Part shown: piece after piece, positions 19,781 through 27,399 of the stretch
Numbering within the stretch: the stretch's first letter is position 1
Layout of the letters: the number at the start of each line of letters is the position of its first letter
From: Paenibacillus radicis (ex Xue et al. 2023)
GTDB lineage: Bacteria; Bacillota; Bacilli; Paenibacillales; NBRC-103111
Length of the DNA stretch: 64,000 nt
NCBI RefSeq assembly: GCF_024722015.1
Contig: NZ_JANQBD010000006.1
Location: 62,001-126,000, forward strand
Direction of reading: 5' to 3'
Position numbers and translations under genes: made by a program
Notes under the pieces: model-generated
What the model was told of the DNA's origin: nothing
The model's database searches: none
The model's input: only the letters and a program-made list of their open reading frames with translations

Positions 19781-19867
19781 ATGACAGGATTATTTAACGG
19801 TATTATTCTTTCCCTTCCGTTGTGGGGAGTTATACTGACCATCGTGAGTTTGATCCTAAAGCACTGA
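19781..19867 (+). CDS. Possible 28-residue membrane peptide
   Basis: Short frame coding for MTGLFNGIILSLPLWGVIL followed by TIVSLILKH: one hydrophobic helix spanning nearly the whole peptide, with a basic C-terminus. GAGGTG lies 6 bases before the ATG. It sits alone between the leuS leader and the convergent methyltransferase gene. A minus-strand frame of 88 codons overlaps it, but that one has no site and an unlikely composition. The function is unknown; existence is supported only by the site and by the helix. Confidence 0.4.
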   Translation: MTGLFNGIILSLPLWGVILTIVSLILKH

Positions 19868-19887
19868 AATAGATCGTTCATGCAGAA

Positions 19888-20682
19888 CTACTTTCGGGCT
19901 ACGAAAAAAGCTCGCTGCGTCGTTTCCGTCACCGGCTTCCACAAAAAATCCGCGTAACAGTCAACCTCCCGGAATCCGGCTGCCAGCAGCTGTTCCTTCA
20001 ACCAATCGAGCGGATAAGCTCGCTGCACATGATACTCATCGATCCTACTGAATCGGTTCGACTCAACAGCATCGATGCTTCCAGCACCAGCGGCATTGTC
20101 TTTTGCAAAAATCGTAAGCGCATGCTCAATTTCACAACGCGCCAAATCCAGCTCACTCGTCCAAATATAGGCAATATCGTCTTCGTTAAGAAAAAACGGC
20201 TGCTCCTGTGCATACGCCTTTAGCTGAAAAGGGGTATGAACGTCAAACACGAATACTCCTTCGTCCTTTAAACCGGAATAAGCTTGTACAAACGCTTGTG
20301 AGACATCGTCTTCCTCCAATAAATAATTGAAGCAATCACATAAGGAAATGACAGCATCCACCGGACGCATTAATTGCCAATCCCGTAAATCCTGCTGAAG
20401 CCAAGTCACCCCGCCCGCACCTGGAAACGGAAGGCTCTGCTCCGCATCCAACGATTTGTTCTGCGCTACTGCCAACATATCCTCTGACAGGTCTATGCCA
20501 TATACCTCATATCCCTGCTGCGCTAACGGAATGGCAATGCTGCCTGTACCGCATCCTAAATCGGCAATCGAGCGCGGCTGGCCGTGCTTATCCCAGCATT
20601 GGCTTAAGAAACCCAGCCACTCCTCATAAGGCATGTCCTCCATCAAACGATCATAATGATAGGCAAACAAATCATAAGCCAT
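19888..20682 (-). CDS. yqeM: Class I SAM-dependent methyltransferase YqeM
   Basis: A 264-aa methyltransferase. Motif I is IADLGCGTGSIAIP (residues about 39-52), and the acidic residue ending strand 2 lies in EVYGIDLSEDMLAVA. The second half (FVFDVHTPFQLKAYAQEQPF, then LAAGFREVDCYADF) matches the YqeM family found between rsfS and the com genes in Bacillales; position supports the name. The substrate is unknown. The downstream gene leuS has its own promoter, so yqeM is the last gene of the yqe group. Confidence 0.85.
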   Translation of the reverse strand: MAYDLFAYHYDRLMEDMPYEEWLGFLSQCWDKHGQPRSIADLGCGTGSIAIPLAQQGYEVYGIDLSEDMLAVAQNKSLDAEQSLPFPGAGGVTWLQQDLRDWQLMRPVDAVISLCDCFNYLLEEDDVSQAFVQAYSGLKDEGVFVFDVHTPFQLKAYAQEQPFFLNEDDIAYIWTSELDLARCEIEHALTIFAKDNAAGAGSIDAVESNRFSRIDEYHVQRAYPLDWLKEQLLAAGFREVDCYADFLWKPVTETTQRAFFVARK

Positions 20683-20750
20683 TGCTTTTCAGCAACCTTC
20701 CTGGTGAAATTTAGATAGGAGAAGACAAAAATTAAGTCCCTGACAGGGAC

Positions 20751-21665
20751 TTAAGGTTGCTCCAGCTTTTCTTGTTCCTGATTTTCTTGATCCTGCTTAA
20801 GATGAGTCCAGCTTCCTTGCTGATAAACCAAGCCTTCCTTCATCAGCTTGCCAAGAGCCCGTTTAAAAGCAGACTTGCTGATTTGAAACCTTTGACTGAT
20901 AACATCAGCAGGAGTTTCGTCAGAGTAGGGCATAGACCCATTAGGCCTGTCCCGCAATATAGCAAGGAGCCGCTCCGCATCTTCATCGCGTCCGACTTGC
21001 TTAGGTGCTCTCATAGAGCAGTTCACATTGCCGTCCTCGCGGATGAAGGTAACTCGTACTTCCACTTCCTCGCCTAAACGAAGAAGTCGAGTACGATCAG
21101 TATCATGAATCATCCCGATGAAGCCAAAGCCTACAACTCCACCTTCACAAACGACAAAAGTGCCCATTTGCAGCGGTTTATACACCCTTGCCAGCACTTG
21201 TTTATTTTTCCACATGGCTGGCGCATCAAAACACAAAGGCTTCAATTCAGGCTCGCCCGCTACTTTGGCAATCAATCGCCCTTGACGATCGTGGCTCAAT
21301 ATTACGAATACCTTGTCGCCAACCTTAGGTCTTAGATCCTTTAGCTCAGGCTGTTCTTTGAAAGGGAGCAGCAAATTGCGTCCTAAGCCCATCTCGAGAA
21401 AAGCGCCAAACCTCGGATGAATATCAACCACTTCAAGCAATGCCACTTCTCCGAGCAAAATTAAAGGTTTGCGCATTGTTGCGGCCAAACGGTCCTCGGT
21501 ATCATAATACAGAAACACTTCCACGTAATCCCCAATTTGAATCTCGCCCACTATTTCGCTGTAATGCAGAAGCACTTCCTGAGCTCCATCTGTCACATAG
21601 TAACCATTTGGAGTAATTTCTTTGGCGACTTCAAGCCTAAACAGCTTCCCAGCATCCAGCCTCAT
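20751..21665 (-). CDS. cvfB: S1-domain RNA-binding protein CvfB/YitL family
   Basis: A 304-aa protein with S1-like beta-barrel domains in series (residues about 1-65, 70-135 and 145-215) and a C-terminal winged helix (DVISQRFQISKSAFKRALGK, about 255-280). This arrangement is that of CvfB, an RNA-binding regulator of virulence in Staphylococcus. Its ATG overlaps the rsfS stop by four bases (ATGA), so the two are translationally coupled. In B. subtilis the homologue yitL lies elsewhere, so its place in the yqe cluster is a difference. Confidence 0.85.
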   Translation of the reverse strand: MRLDAGKLFRLEVAKEITPNGYYVTDGAQEVLLHYSEIVGEIQIGDYVEVFLYYDTEDRLAATMRKPLILLGEVALLEVVDIHPRFGAFLEMGLGRNLLLPFKEQPELKDLRPKVGDKVFVILSHDRQGRLIAKVAGEPELKPLCFDAPAMWKNKQVLARVYKPLQMGTFVVCEGGVVGFGFIGMIHDTDRTRLLRLGEEVEVRVTFIREDGNVNCSMRAPKQVGRDEDAERLLAILRDRPNGSMPYSDETPADVISQRFQISKSAFKRALGKLMKEGLVYQQGSWTHLKQDQENQEQEKLEQP

Positions 21666-22009
21666 ACCTGCTCAACCACTTTCGCATCGGACCATAGACG
21701 CTCAATATTATAGTATTCCCTGTCATCGCGGTGGAACACATGAACGATAATGTCGCCCATATCAACCAGCACCCAGCGCGCTGTATCCATGCCTTCCATC
21801 CCGCGGACTCGAACATCCTTCTCCTCAGCTTTTTTACGAACTGCTGTAGCGATGGCCTGCACCTGCGTCTCGGAATTTCCGTGACAAATAATAAAATAAT
21901 CCGCAATCAAAGAAATACCTTGCAGATTTAAGGTAACGATATTCATTGCTTTTTTGTCGTCAGCCGCATCTACGATCATAGGCATCAATTTATCCGGGGT
22001 TATACTCAT
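21662..22009 (-). CDS. rsfS: Ribosomal silencing factor RsfS
   Basis: Binds ribosomal protein L14 and prevents subunit joining when nutrients are low; 115 aa, family length. Conserved pattern: IVTLNLQGISLIADYFIICH, then VRGMEGMDTARWVLVDMGDI and IVHVFHRDDREYYNIERLW. AAGGAGG precedes the ATG. It follows yqeK by 90 bases that contain a short hairpin. Confidence 0.95.
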   Translation of the reverse strand: MSITPDKLMPMIVDAADDKKAMNIVTLNLQGISLIADYFIICHGNSETQVQAIATAVRKKAEEKDVRVRGMEGMDTARWVLVDMGDIIVHVFHRDDREYYNIERLWSDAKVVEQV

Positions 22010-22036
22010 TCAATTTCCTCCTTGAGAGTCTACCCA

Positions 22037-22067
22037 TAGAGGTTGTTCAAAAAGCTCTCTTTTGAAC
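22037..22067. repeat. Short palindrome between yqeK and rsfS
   Basis: GTTCAAAA and TTTTGAAC arms with a 7-base loop, preceded by AGAGGTTGTTCAAAAAG, the same 17 bases that start the larger element at 24830. Probably a remnant of that repeat family. Confidence 0.6.
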
Positions 22068-22099
22068 ACACACTATAAGTGATCTTCTTCATAATCAGT

Positions 22100-22684
22100 T
22101 CAGCTGCCTGTTTGCTCTTGCTGCTTTAATTCGTTAATCAAGTCGTTACGGGCTAATATCGTTAACGGGTACACCTTTTTACCTTTTTCCAAAAGAAACA
22201 GGATCGTTCCATCAAATGCGGTAAGGAGCGCTCTCTCTATGCTATGTTCAGCGATTTCGCGGATATTATGCACGCCTGGAAAATCCCGTCCCGGCTCGAT
22301 GTAATCAGCCAAACAGACAACCTTATCCAACAGGGTCATCTGCTCGCGTCCAGTAGTATGGTAGCGTATCGCATCAAGTATTTCTTCATCGTCCATACCA
22401 TAATCCCGCTTAGCTATAAACGCACCTGCATGCGCATGCCAAATTTCTTTGTCATAATCAAGAAGATCTGCCGGCAAACCATTATTGCGTATAATATCAG
22501 CTTGGTCATTAACCGGCCAATATTTGACGACATCATGCAGGATTGCAGCAGTATAAGCTTTATCCGGATCACATCCGTATTTGCGAGCTAATAGAACCGC
22601 CGCCTCCATTACACCTAACGTATGCTCCCATCGTTTGCCGGGCATTTGCGACTTCACCGCATCAATTAGCTGCTTACGGTCCAT
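22100..22684 (-). CDS. yqeK: HD-domain phosphohydrolase YqeK
   Basis: Symmetrical diadenosine-tetraphosphate hydrolase family; 194 aa. Metal-binding HD is H50-D51 (AAILHDVVKYWP), with H21 before it and later histidines in YDKEIWHAHAGAF and AIRYHTTG. The frame is open for 11 more codons upstream, but GAGGGG lies about 10 bases before the chosen ATG. This start overlaps the nadD 3' end by 11 bases, so it is translated from within nadD, as is usual for this pair. Confidence 0.92.
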   Translation of the reverse strand: MDRKQLIDAVKSQMPGKRWEHTLGVMEAAVLLARKYGCDPDKAYTAAILHDVVKYWPVNDQADIIRNNGLPADLLDYDKEIWHAHAGAFIAKRDYGMDDEEILDAIRYHTTGREQMTLLDKVVCLADYIEPGRDFPGVHNIREIAEHSIERALLTAFDGTILFLLEKGKKVYPLTILARNDLINELKQQEQTGS

Positions 22685-23261
22685 AAAATCCGTTCCCCTC
22701 AATATATTCATATACACGGTCAGGCACCAAATACTTAATACTTTTCCCTTCGGCTTTCCGCTGCCTTATAGCTGTTGAGGATAGCTCAATCTGCGGCATT
22801 TCTGCCAATTGCACCGCTGGCCGCAGCAATGCAGGCAGTGACTCCATTTCCAGCCTGTATCCCGGCCGTCCCAGTCCGATAAAGGAAATGAGCTTGACCA
22901 GCTCATCAATCTTAAACCATTTGGGCAAGTACTGAACCATATCTGCACCGATAATATAATAAAAATGAATGCCTGGGTACTCCCTGCGCAGCAAGCTTAC
23001 CGTATCATATGTGTAGGAAACGCCGCCTTTTTTCAGTTCCATATCGAACGGACGGAAATGGGCTTGACCTTCCACAGCACGGCAGACCATATCCCATCTT
23101 TGCTGGCTGGTAGCTTTGGGGGCATGCTGTTTATGAGGCGGAACATTGGTCGGCATAAACCATACCTCATCCAATCCCTCATACTCATAAGCGCATTGAG
23201 CCGCAATCATGTGGCCTATATGGATCGGATCAAAGGTTCCTCCCATGATACCAACCTTCAT
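22674..23261 (-). CDS. nadD: Nicotinate-nucleotide adenylyltransferase
   Basis: Forms nicotinic acid adenine dinucleotide in NAD synthesis; 195 aa. Nucleotidyltransferase signature GGTFDPIHIGH (residues 7-17) and the C-terminal SSTAIRQR (ISSTxIR motif) are both present. AGAGGTG precedes the ATG. It lies between yhbY and yqeK, as in other Bacillales. Confidence 0.96.
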   Translation of the reverse strand: MKVGIMGGTFDPIHIGHMIAAQCAYEYEGLDEVWFMPTNVPPHKQHAPKATSQQRWDMVCRAVEGQAHFRPFDMELKKGGVSYTYDTVSLLRREYPGIHFYYIIGADMVQYLPKWFKIDELVKLISFIGLGRPGYRLEMESLPALLRPAVQLAEMPQIELSSTAIRQRKAEGKSIKYLVPDRVYEYIEGNGFYGP

Positions 23262-23290
23262 CCTTGCACCTCTTTTTTACGATTTTGCCG

Positions 23291-23584
23291 TTAATTCGGC
23301 AGTACGATCGTCTTTTGGTCGCGGGACTCCTTATACAAGACAACTATTTTCCCAATAACCTGAACCAATTCCGCGCCTGCTCCTTCAGCCAGCTGTTGAC
23401 CGACCTCATTGCGGTCTTCCCCGCTGTTGTTAAGCACAGTTACTTTTATAAGCTCCCTCACTTCAAGTGCTTCTTCAATATGACGGATTAAATGATCGTT
23501 TATACCGCCCTTACCCACTTGAAAGATTGGATTTAAGTGATGCGCCATAGAGCGCAAATATCTTTTTTGTTTGCCTGTTAACAT
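23291..23584 (-). CDS. yhbY: Ribosome-assembly RNA-binding protein YhbY (YqeI)
   Basis: A 97-aa CRS1-YhbY domain protein that binds pre-50S particles. Diagnostic: LTGKQKRYLRSMAHHLNPIF, then QVGKGGINDHLIRHIEEALE and a C-terminal strand IGKIVVLYKESRD. TTGAGG precedes the ATG. It is separated from aroE by a 236-bp palindrome. Confidence 0.95.
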   Translation of the reverse strand: MLTGKQKRYLRSMAHHLNPIFQVGKGGINDHLIRHIEEALEVRELIKVTVLNNSGEDRNEVGQQLAEGAGAELVQVIGKIVVLYKESRDQKTIVLPN

Positions 23585-23611
23585 GTTTTTGCCTCAATTC
23601 GAGTGAAGTTA

Positions 23612-23847
23612 TGTGTTGGGGGGGAGGTGGCAAAAAAGCCTCGGTTGATGAAAAGGCTGGTGCGGCTGCGGGCAGAAGTGAAAGTTTCTCCGATCGCTGT
23701 TGTCCGCTTGTTGTTTTAATTATTACCTTTTTCTAAGGTAACAACAAGCGGACAAAGGCGACCACTACCGTTTCTCCAAAACTTCACTTCGCCCTCCGCC
23801 GCCCCATCTTTCATCGGGCTAATTGCAAGACCTGTCCGCCCAACACA
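23612..23847. repeat. Large imperfect palindrome between aroE and yhbY
   Basis: The centre is near 23730. Outer arms GTGTTGGG (23613) and CCCAACAC (23839), middle arms containing GATGAAAAGG/CTTTCATC and AGAAGTGAA/TTCACTTC, and inner arms TTGTCCGCTTGTTGTT and AACAACAAGCGGACAA pair in order, with small gaps. Each arm is about 105 bases. The remaining part of this 360-base gap holds a small hairpin, GGTTCTTG...CAAGAACC at 23869-23894, and A-rich sequence. Confidence 0.8.
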
Positions 23848-23944
23848 AATAGTGTGTTGGTAGAGATCAGGTTCTTGGCCTGAGGGTCAAGAACCATAAC
23901 CTCGTAAACCTTAAACCTTAAAAATAATACATAAACCTTAAAAC

Positions 23945-24802
23945 TTACTCATTAAACGAATCAATAACGACCTGACGCATAGCGGCAGTTGGAGCTGCGA
24001 CACCGGTCCAATATTCAAAAGCATAGGCTCCTTGATAAATAAACATGCCCAAGCCGCTGTGAATTTTAGCGCCGCGTGCTTCGGATTCCCTCAAGAACCG
24101 TGTAATGATAGGATTATAGACGAGATCGCTGACAACAAGATGCTCACCGATTAACGATGTATCCATAGGGACTGCATCCTCATTCGGATGCATACCAAGC
24201 GACGTATTGTTGACGACCAGACCTACTTCTCCAATGACATTGGATATTTCATCCAAACCAATGCCGCTGGTGGAAGTAAATTCGGACATCGTACGCGCCA
24301 GCTCATCCGCTTTTTCACGAGTGCGGTTTGCAAAGTAAATATGTGCAGCGCCTTCCTTGGCAAGAGCATAGCCGACACCTCGAGCAGCACCGCCTGCACC
24401 GATCATCAGTACCTTTTTGCCGTTCAAGTCTATGCCTGTCTCTTCCTTTAAGGAGCGGACATAACCTATTCCATCTGTATTATAGCCGATCAAACGTCCG
24501 TTATCGTTAACAATCGTATTGACAGCACCGACAACTCTAGCTCCCTCATCGATCTCATCCATATAGTCCATGACTTCTAATTTATGAGGAATCGTTACGT
24601 TCACTCCGCGAAATTGCAGCGCCCGGATACCATTCACAGCGTCCTTCAGCTGCCCCGGTAAAATATGAAATGCCGCGTAAGCCGCATTCAGACCTGTTTC
24701 TTCAAAAGCGCGATTTAACATAATCGGAGATTTGGAATGACGGATTGGATCTCCGAATACGGCATACATAATAGTGTGACTGTCCAGCCTATGTTTCCCC
24801 AT
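23945..24802 (-). CDS. aroE: Shikimate dehydrogenase (NADP+)
   Basis: Reduces 3-dehydroshikimate to shikimate in the aromatic amino acid pathway; 285 aa. Substrate-binding SKSPIMLN and NVTIPHK (K is catalytic) lie in the first third; the nucleotide loop is GAGGAARGVGYAL at about residue 138, followed by ANRTREKADELA. The product begins MGKHRLDSHTIMYAVFGDPI; a start a few codons later cannot be excluded because GGGAG lies 15 bases from this ATG. The corresponding B. subtilis gene is called aroD. Confidence 0.94.
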   Translation of the reverse strand: MGKHRLDSHTIMYAVFGDPIRHSKSPIMLNRAFEETGLNAAYAAFHILPGQLKDAVNGIRALQFRGVNVTIPHKLEVMDYMDEIDEGARVVGAVNTIVNDNGRLIGYNTDGIGYVRSLKEETGIDLNGKKVLMIGAGGAARGVGYALAKEGAAHIYFANRTREKADELARTMSEFTSTSGIGLDEISNVIGEVGLVVNNTSLGMHPNEDAVPMDTSLIGEHLVVSDLVYNPIITRFLRESEARGAKIHSGLGMFIYQGAYAFEYWTGVAAPTAAMRQVVIDSFNE

Positions 24803-24829
24803 AGTGTTACTTCAGCTCCCGTTCCTTTA

Positions 24830-25006
24830 AGAGGTTGTTCAAAAAGTCCCCTTTTGATCAAGAAGTATCTCAGGAAGCGTATTCGACATCGAATCTTGCA
24901 TTCAGGCTCGAAGTCCGGTACTCATTTAAGTTTACCTAAACTCCGCTCCTCCTTCTTAACCTTCTTGCAACCTTCTCGGTGCTGAAAAGTCGACTTTTTG
25001 AACTCT
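24830..25006. repeat. Palindrome-ended repeat between yqeH and aroE
   Basis: Left end GAGGTTGTTCAAAAAGTC and right end GACTTTTTGAACTC are inverted copies; CTTTTGATCAAGAAG and CTTCTCGGTGCTGAAAAG extend the pairing. The element of about 177 bp fills nearly the entire gap between the two genes. Its left end is shared with the hairpin at 22037-22067. Confidence 0.72.
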
Positions 25007-25010
25007 TTTT

Positions 25011-26132
25011 CTAAATAATCGATTCCCGAACCGCAACCTTCACACCTTTGGGCGCATGAATCATCAAATCCGCTCCAGCATCGCTGTTCACCTTAATCCA
25101 GCCCAGCCCGGAGATAGAGACGTCATAAAGCTTGCCTTTAGGAATTCGTACCGGATGCTTGGCAAGCTTGGGCAGCAGCTCCAACGCTTCGCGTGAAGGG
25201 GGGGTGAGCAGCACTCCCTTGTGCTCATCGTACAGCTCATCTGCCCGTTCCAGCTTCGTGCGATGCACTCCCATCCCGTTGGAAACAAAGAATGTGAACG
25301 ACTGCCTCGCTCCTTGTACAAAATCAAACCGGACCAGGCTGCCAAAAAACACCGTCTGCCGTTCGTTCAGCTGAAATACTAATGGCTTCACAGGCTTGTC
25401 CGGCATAAGCTTCTGCAAATCCTGCTTGTTGACCAGCTCTGTCAGCCTATGTGGATACACAATGCCCGGCGTATCAATGATAAAGGTTCCATCTTCCATA
25501 GGAATTTTCACCAAATCCAAAGTTGTGCCAGGGTATTGAGATGTTGTAAGTTCGGAATCAAGGTCGCTGTAATCACGGATCAAGCGATTGATCAAGGTCG
25601 ATTTGCCGACATTAGTAGCTCCCACAACATAAATATCGCGCCCGCCTCTATGTTCATCCAACGCTTGGATCACTCGATCAAAGCCCATATTTTGCTTAGC
25701 CGAGCACAGCACAACTTCAACAACTTTTATGCCGAAATCCTTGGCCTGCTTACGCACCCAGTTGACGATTTTATTAAAATTGGTCACCTTAGGCAGAAGA
25801 TCGATTTTATTGACGCATAGCACAACCGGATTATCGCCTACAAAACGCGGCAAACCACTGATCAAGCTTCCTTCAAAGTCGAAAATATCGACAATGTTGA
25901 CCACCAACGACTTTGTATGTCCAACATGACTCAACAATTTTAAGAAGTCATCATGGTTTAGTGTAATTCCTGAAGATTCATTGTAATTTTTAATACGGAA
26001 ACACCTTTGGCAAATGACCGGCGTACGGTCCAATGCTTGCGGCGGCACATAGCCCAGCTTGTCAGAGCTCTCGGTTTGCAGCTTAACGCCACAGCCGGCA
26101 CAGCCCGTTTGTTCGGATTGCAATTCTGTCAT
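25011..26132 (-). CDS. yqeH: Ribosome biogenesis GTPase YqeH
   Basis: Circularly permuted GTPase needed for 30S assembly; 373 aa. A zinc ribbon leads (C11-x2-C14 and C41-x2-C44). GTPase motifs follow in permuted order: NKID (G4, about 109), then GATNVGKST (G1, about 173), then DTPG (G3, about 220). A C-terminal RNA-binding-like part ends the protein. AAGGTAGG precedes the ATG, and yqeG stops 7 bases upstream, so the two are coupled. Confidence 0.95.
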   Translation of the reverse strand: MTELQSEQTGCAGCGVKLQTESSDKLGYVPPQALDRTPVICQRCFRIKNYNESSGITLNHDDFLKLLSHVGHTKSLVVNIVDIFDFEGSLISGLPRFVGDNPVVLCVNKIDLLPKVTNFNKIVNWVRKQAKDFGIKVVEVVLCSAKQNMGFDRVIQALDEHRGGRDIYVVGATNVGKSTLINRLIRDYSDLDSELTTSQYPGTTLDLVKIPMEDGTFIIDTPGIVYPHRLTELVNKQDLQKLMPDKPVKPLVFQLNERQTVFFGSLVRFDFVQGARQSFTFFVSNGMGVHRTKLERADELYDEHKGVLLTPPSREALELLPKLAKHPVRIPKGKLYDVSISGLGWIKVNSDAGADLMIHAPKGVKVAVRESII

Positions 26133-26139
26133 GGTTTAC

Positions 26140-26637
26140 CTACCTTTTCATCCAAGTTAAAGCAGCCTTTTCCAGCGAGCGATTGATCACTTTAGTAAAA
26201 AAGCCTTCATCCCGCTTCGCAATCGGTAAAACTAAAATCGTATACAACCCCATCCGGTTACCGCCCAATACGTCCGTCATCATTTGATCCCCTATGACTG
26301 CAACCTGCTCAGGTTTCATATTCATCATCGACAAGGCTCTGCGGAATGAGGCACTTGTAGGCTTTTTGGCACGATAGATAAAGGGCAGAGACAATGGCTC
26401 GGCGAATTTGGAAACACGCAGTCTGTTATTATTAGAAACAATGACTACTTGAAACCCGATCTGTCCAACCACCTTCAGCCAATCAACCAGCTCAGGTGTA
26501 GCCAGTGGCGCCTTAGCCCCGACCAGCGTATTATCCAGATCCGTAATGATGCCGCGCACTCCTTGTTCCCAAAGAGCATTCAAGTCAATGTCGTAAATTG
26601 TGTTTACTTGTAAACGGGGTAGCAGCTTATTTAGCAA
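26140..26637 (-). CDS. yqeG: HAD-family phosphatase YqeG
   Basis: HAD superfamily IIIA protein of 165 aa. Motif I is GIITDLDNTLVG (catalytic Asp pair near residues 33-35) and motif II is VIVSNNN. The later VAVIGDQMMTDVLGGNRMGL is motif IV. The frame begins at a GTG three codons earlier, but GAGG touches that codon; GAGGTG stands 6 bases from the TTG chosen here, and the resulting N-terminus MLNKLLPRLQVNTIYDID matches the family better. It is the first gene of the yqe group. Confidence 0.9.
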   Translation of the reverse strand: MLNKLLPRLQVNTIYDIDLNALWEQGVRGIITDLDNTLVGAKAPLATPELVDWLKVVGQIGFQVVIVSNNNRLRVSKFAEPLSLPFIYRAKKPTSASFRRALSMMNMKPEQVAVIGDQMMTDVLGGNRMGLYTILVLPIAKRDEGFFTKVINRSLEKAALTWMKR

Positions 26638-26783
26638 CGAATTCACCTCAAGAACTAGCTCATATACGTCAAACTATACCATATATGTGCTTTTTGTTGC
26701 AAAAACCCGAATAATATATTTTACTTTACAAAGCCTATTATCGCAATCCAATAAAACGTCCGTGTAAGCATTCGAAAATTCAC

Positions 26784-26830
26784 TTGCTTCTCCTGTCTAT
26801 CCATTTGCTATAATGTATAGACATTAAACG
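26784..26830 (+). promoter_or_regulatory. Promoter and candidate operator of the MarR gene
   Basis: TTGCTT and TATAAT hexamers (19-base spacer). The TATAAT overlaps ATGTATAGACATTAAACG at 26813-26830, which shares TGTATAG-NN-ATTAAAC with the promoter of the SDR gene downstream. Confidence 0.55.
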
Positions 26831-26849
26831 TACAAGAAGGTGGCATACC

Positions 26850-27260
26850 ATGGAAGATTACCAGGCCGTTACTTATAAATTTCGGGAAATTAAAAATACA
26901 CTCTCGGCTTATTTAACACAAGTGCTTCCAGCCTATCAAATCACTCCGATTATTATGTATACGCTGGAATTTCTTCGCAAACATCCGGAATGCAGAGCCG
27001 TTGATATAGCAAATGAATTCGGCTTAACACGCGGGGCAGTGACGCAGCTACTGGATAAAATGGAGCAGCAAGGCTACGTGATCCGCAAGCCCCACCCGAC
27101 CAGCCGCAGAAGTCTACATATTCACATTACGGAAAAAGGCTATGAATTATTAGACGTCATCATTAAAACCTATAATAGTAAAATTGAACGATTGCTTTCC
27201 AACTATTCATCAGAGGAGCTCGCTACGCTAAGAGAGCTTTTATCAAAAATGTCCATATAA
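26850..27260 (+). CDS. MarR-family transcriptional regulator
   Basis: A 136-aa winged-helix repressor. Core: RAVDIANEFGLTRGAVTQLL (helix-turn-helix, residues about 49-68), a wing IRKPHPTSRRSLHIHITEKG and a C-terminal dimer helix. AAGGTGG precedes the ATG. A short-chain dehydrogenase gene follows 139 bases downstream with a copy of the same motif in its promoter, so that gene is the likely target together with marR itself. The ligand is unknown. Confidence 0.9.
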   Translation: MEDYQAVTYKFREIKNTLSAYLTQVLPAYQITPIIMYTLEFLRKHPECRAVDIANEFGLTRGAVTQLLDKMEQQGYVIRKPHPTSRRSLHIHITEKGYELLDVIIKTYNSKIERLLSNYSSEELATLRELLSKMSI

Positions 27261-27288
27261 GAAGATGCAGTATGCTGCTCCCTAGTAA

Positions 27289-27318
27289 AAGACTCCGATC
27301 CCTGATCTGGAGTTTATT
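27289..27318 (+). terminator. Weak terminator after the MarR gene
   Basis: ACTCC/GGAGT stem with some inner pairing, followed by TTATTTTGC. It would leave the SDR gene on its own promoter. Confidence 0.4.
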
Positions 27319-27326
27319 TTGCATCC

Positions 27327-27371
27327 TTGACACGATTGTTCAATAAATATATTGTATAGTTATTAAACAAT
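27327..27371 (+). promoter_or_regulatory. Promoter and candidate MarR operator of the SDR gene
   Basis: TTGACA (27327-27332) and TATTGT 17 bases later. Between and after them stands an inverted repeat, TTGTTCAATAA (27337) and TTATTAAACAA, and the motif ATTGTATAGTTATTAAACAA at 27351-27370. Confidence 0.58.
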
Positions 27372-27399
27372 TTAAATATTGAGCATAGGGAGTGTCTCG

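Noticed and set aside
19615..19881. 88-codon minus-strand frame
   Set aside because: It overlaps the leuS promoter and the more plausible 28-residue frame, and has no ribosome site.
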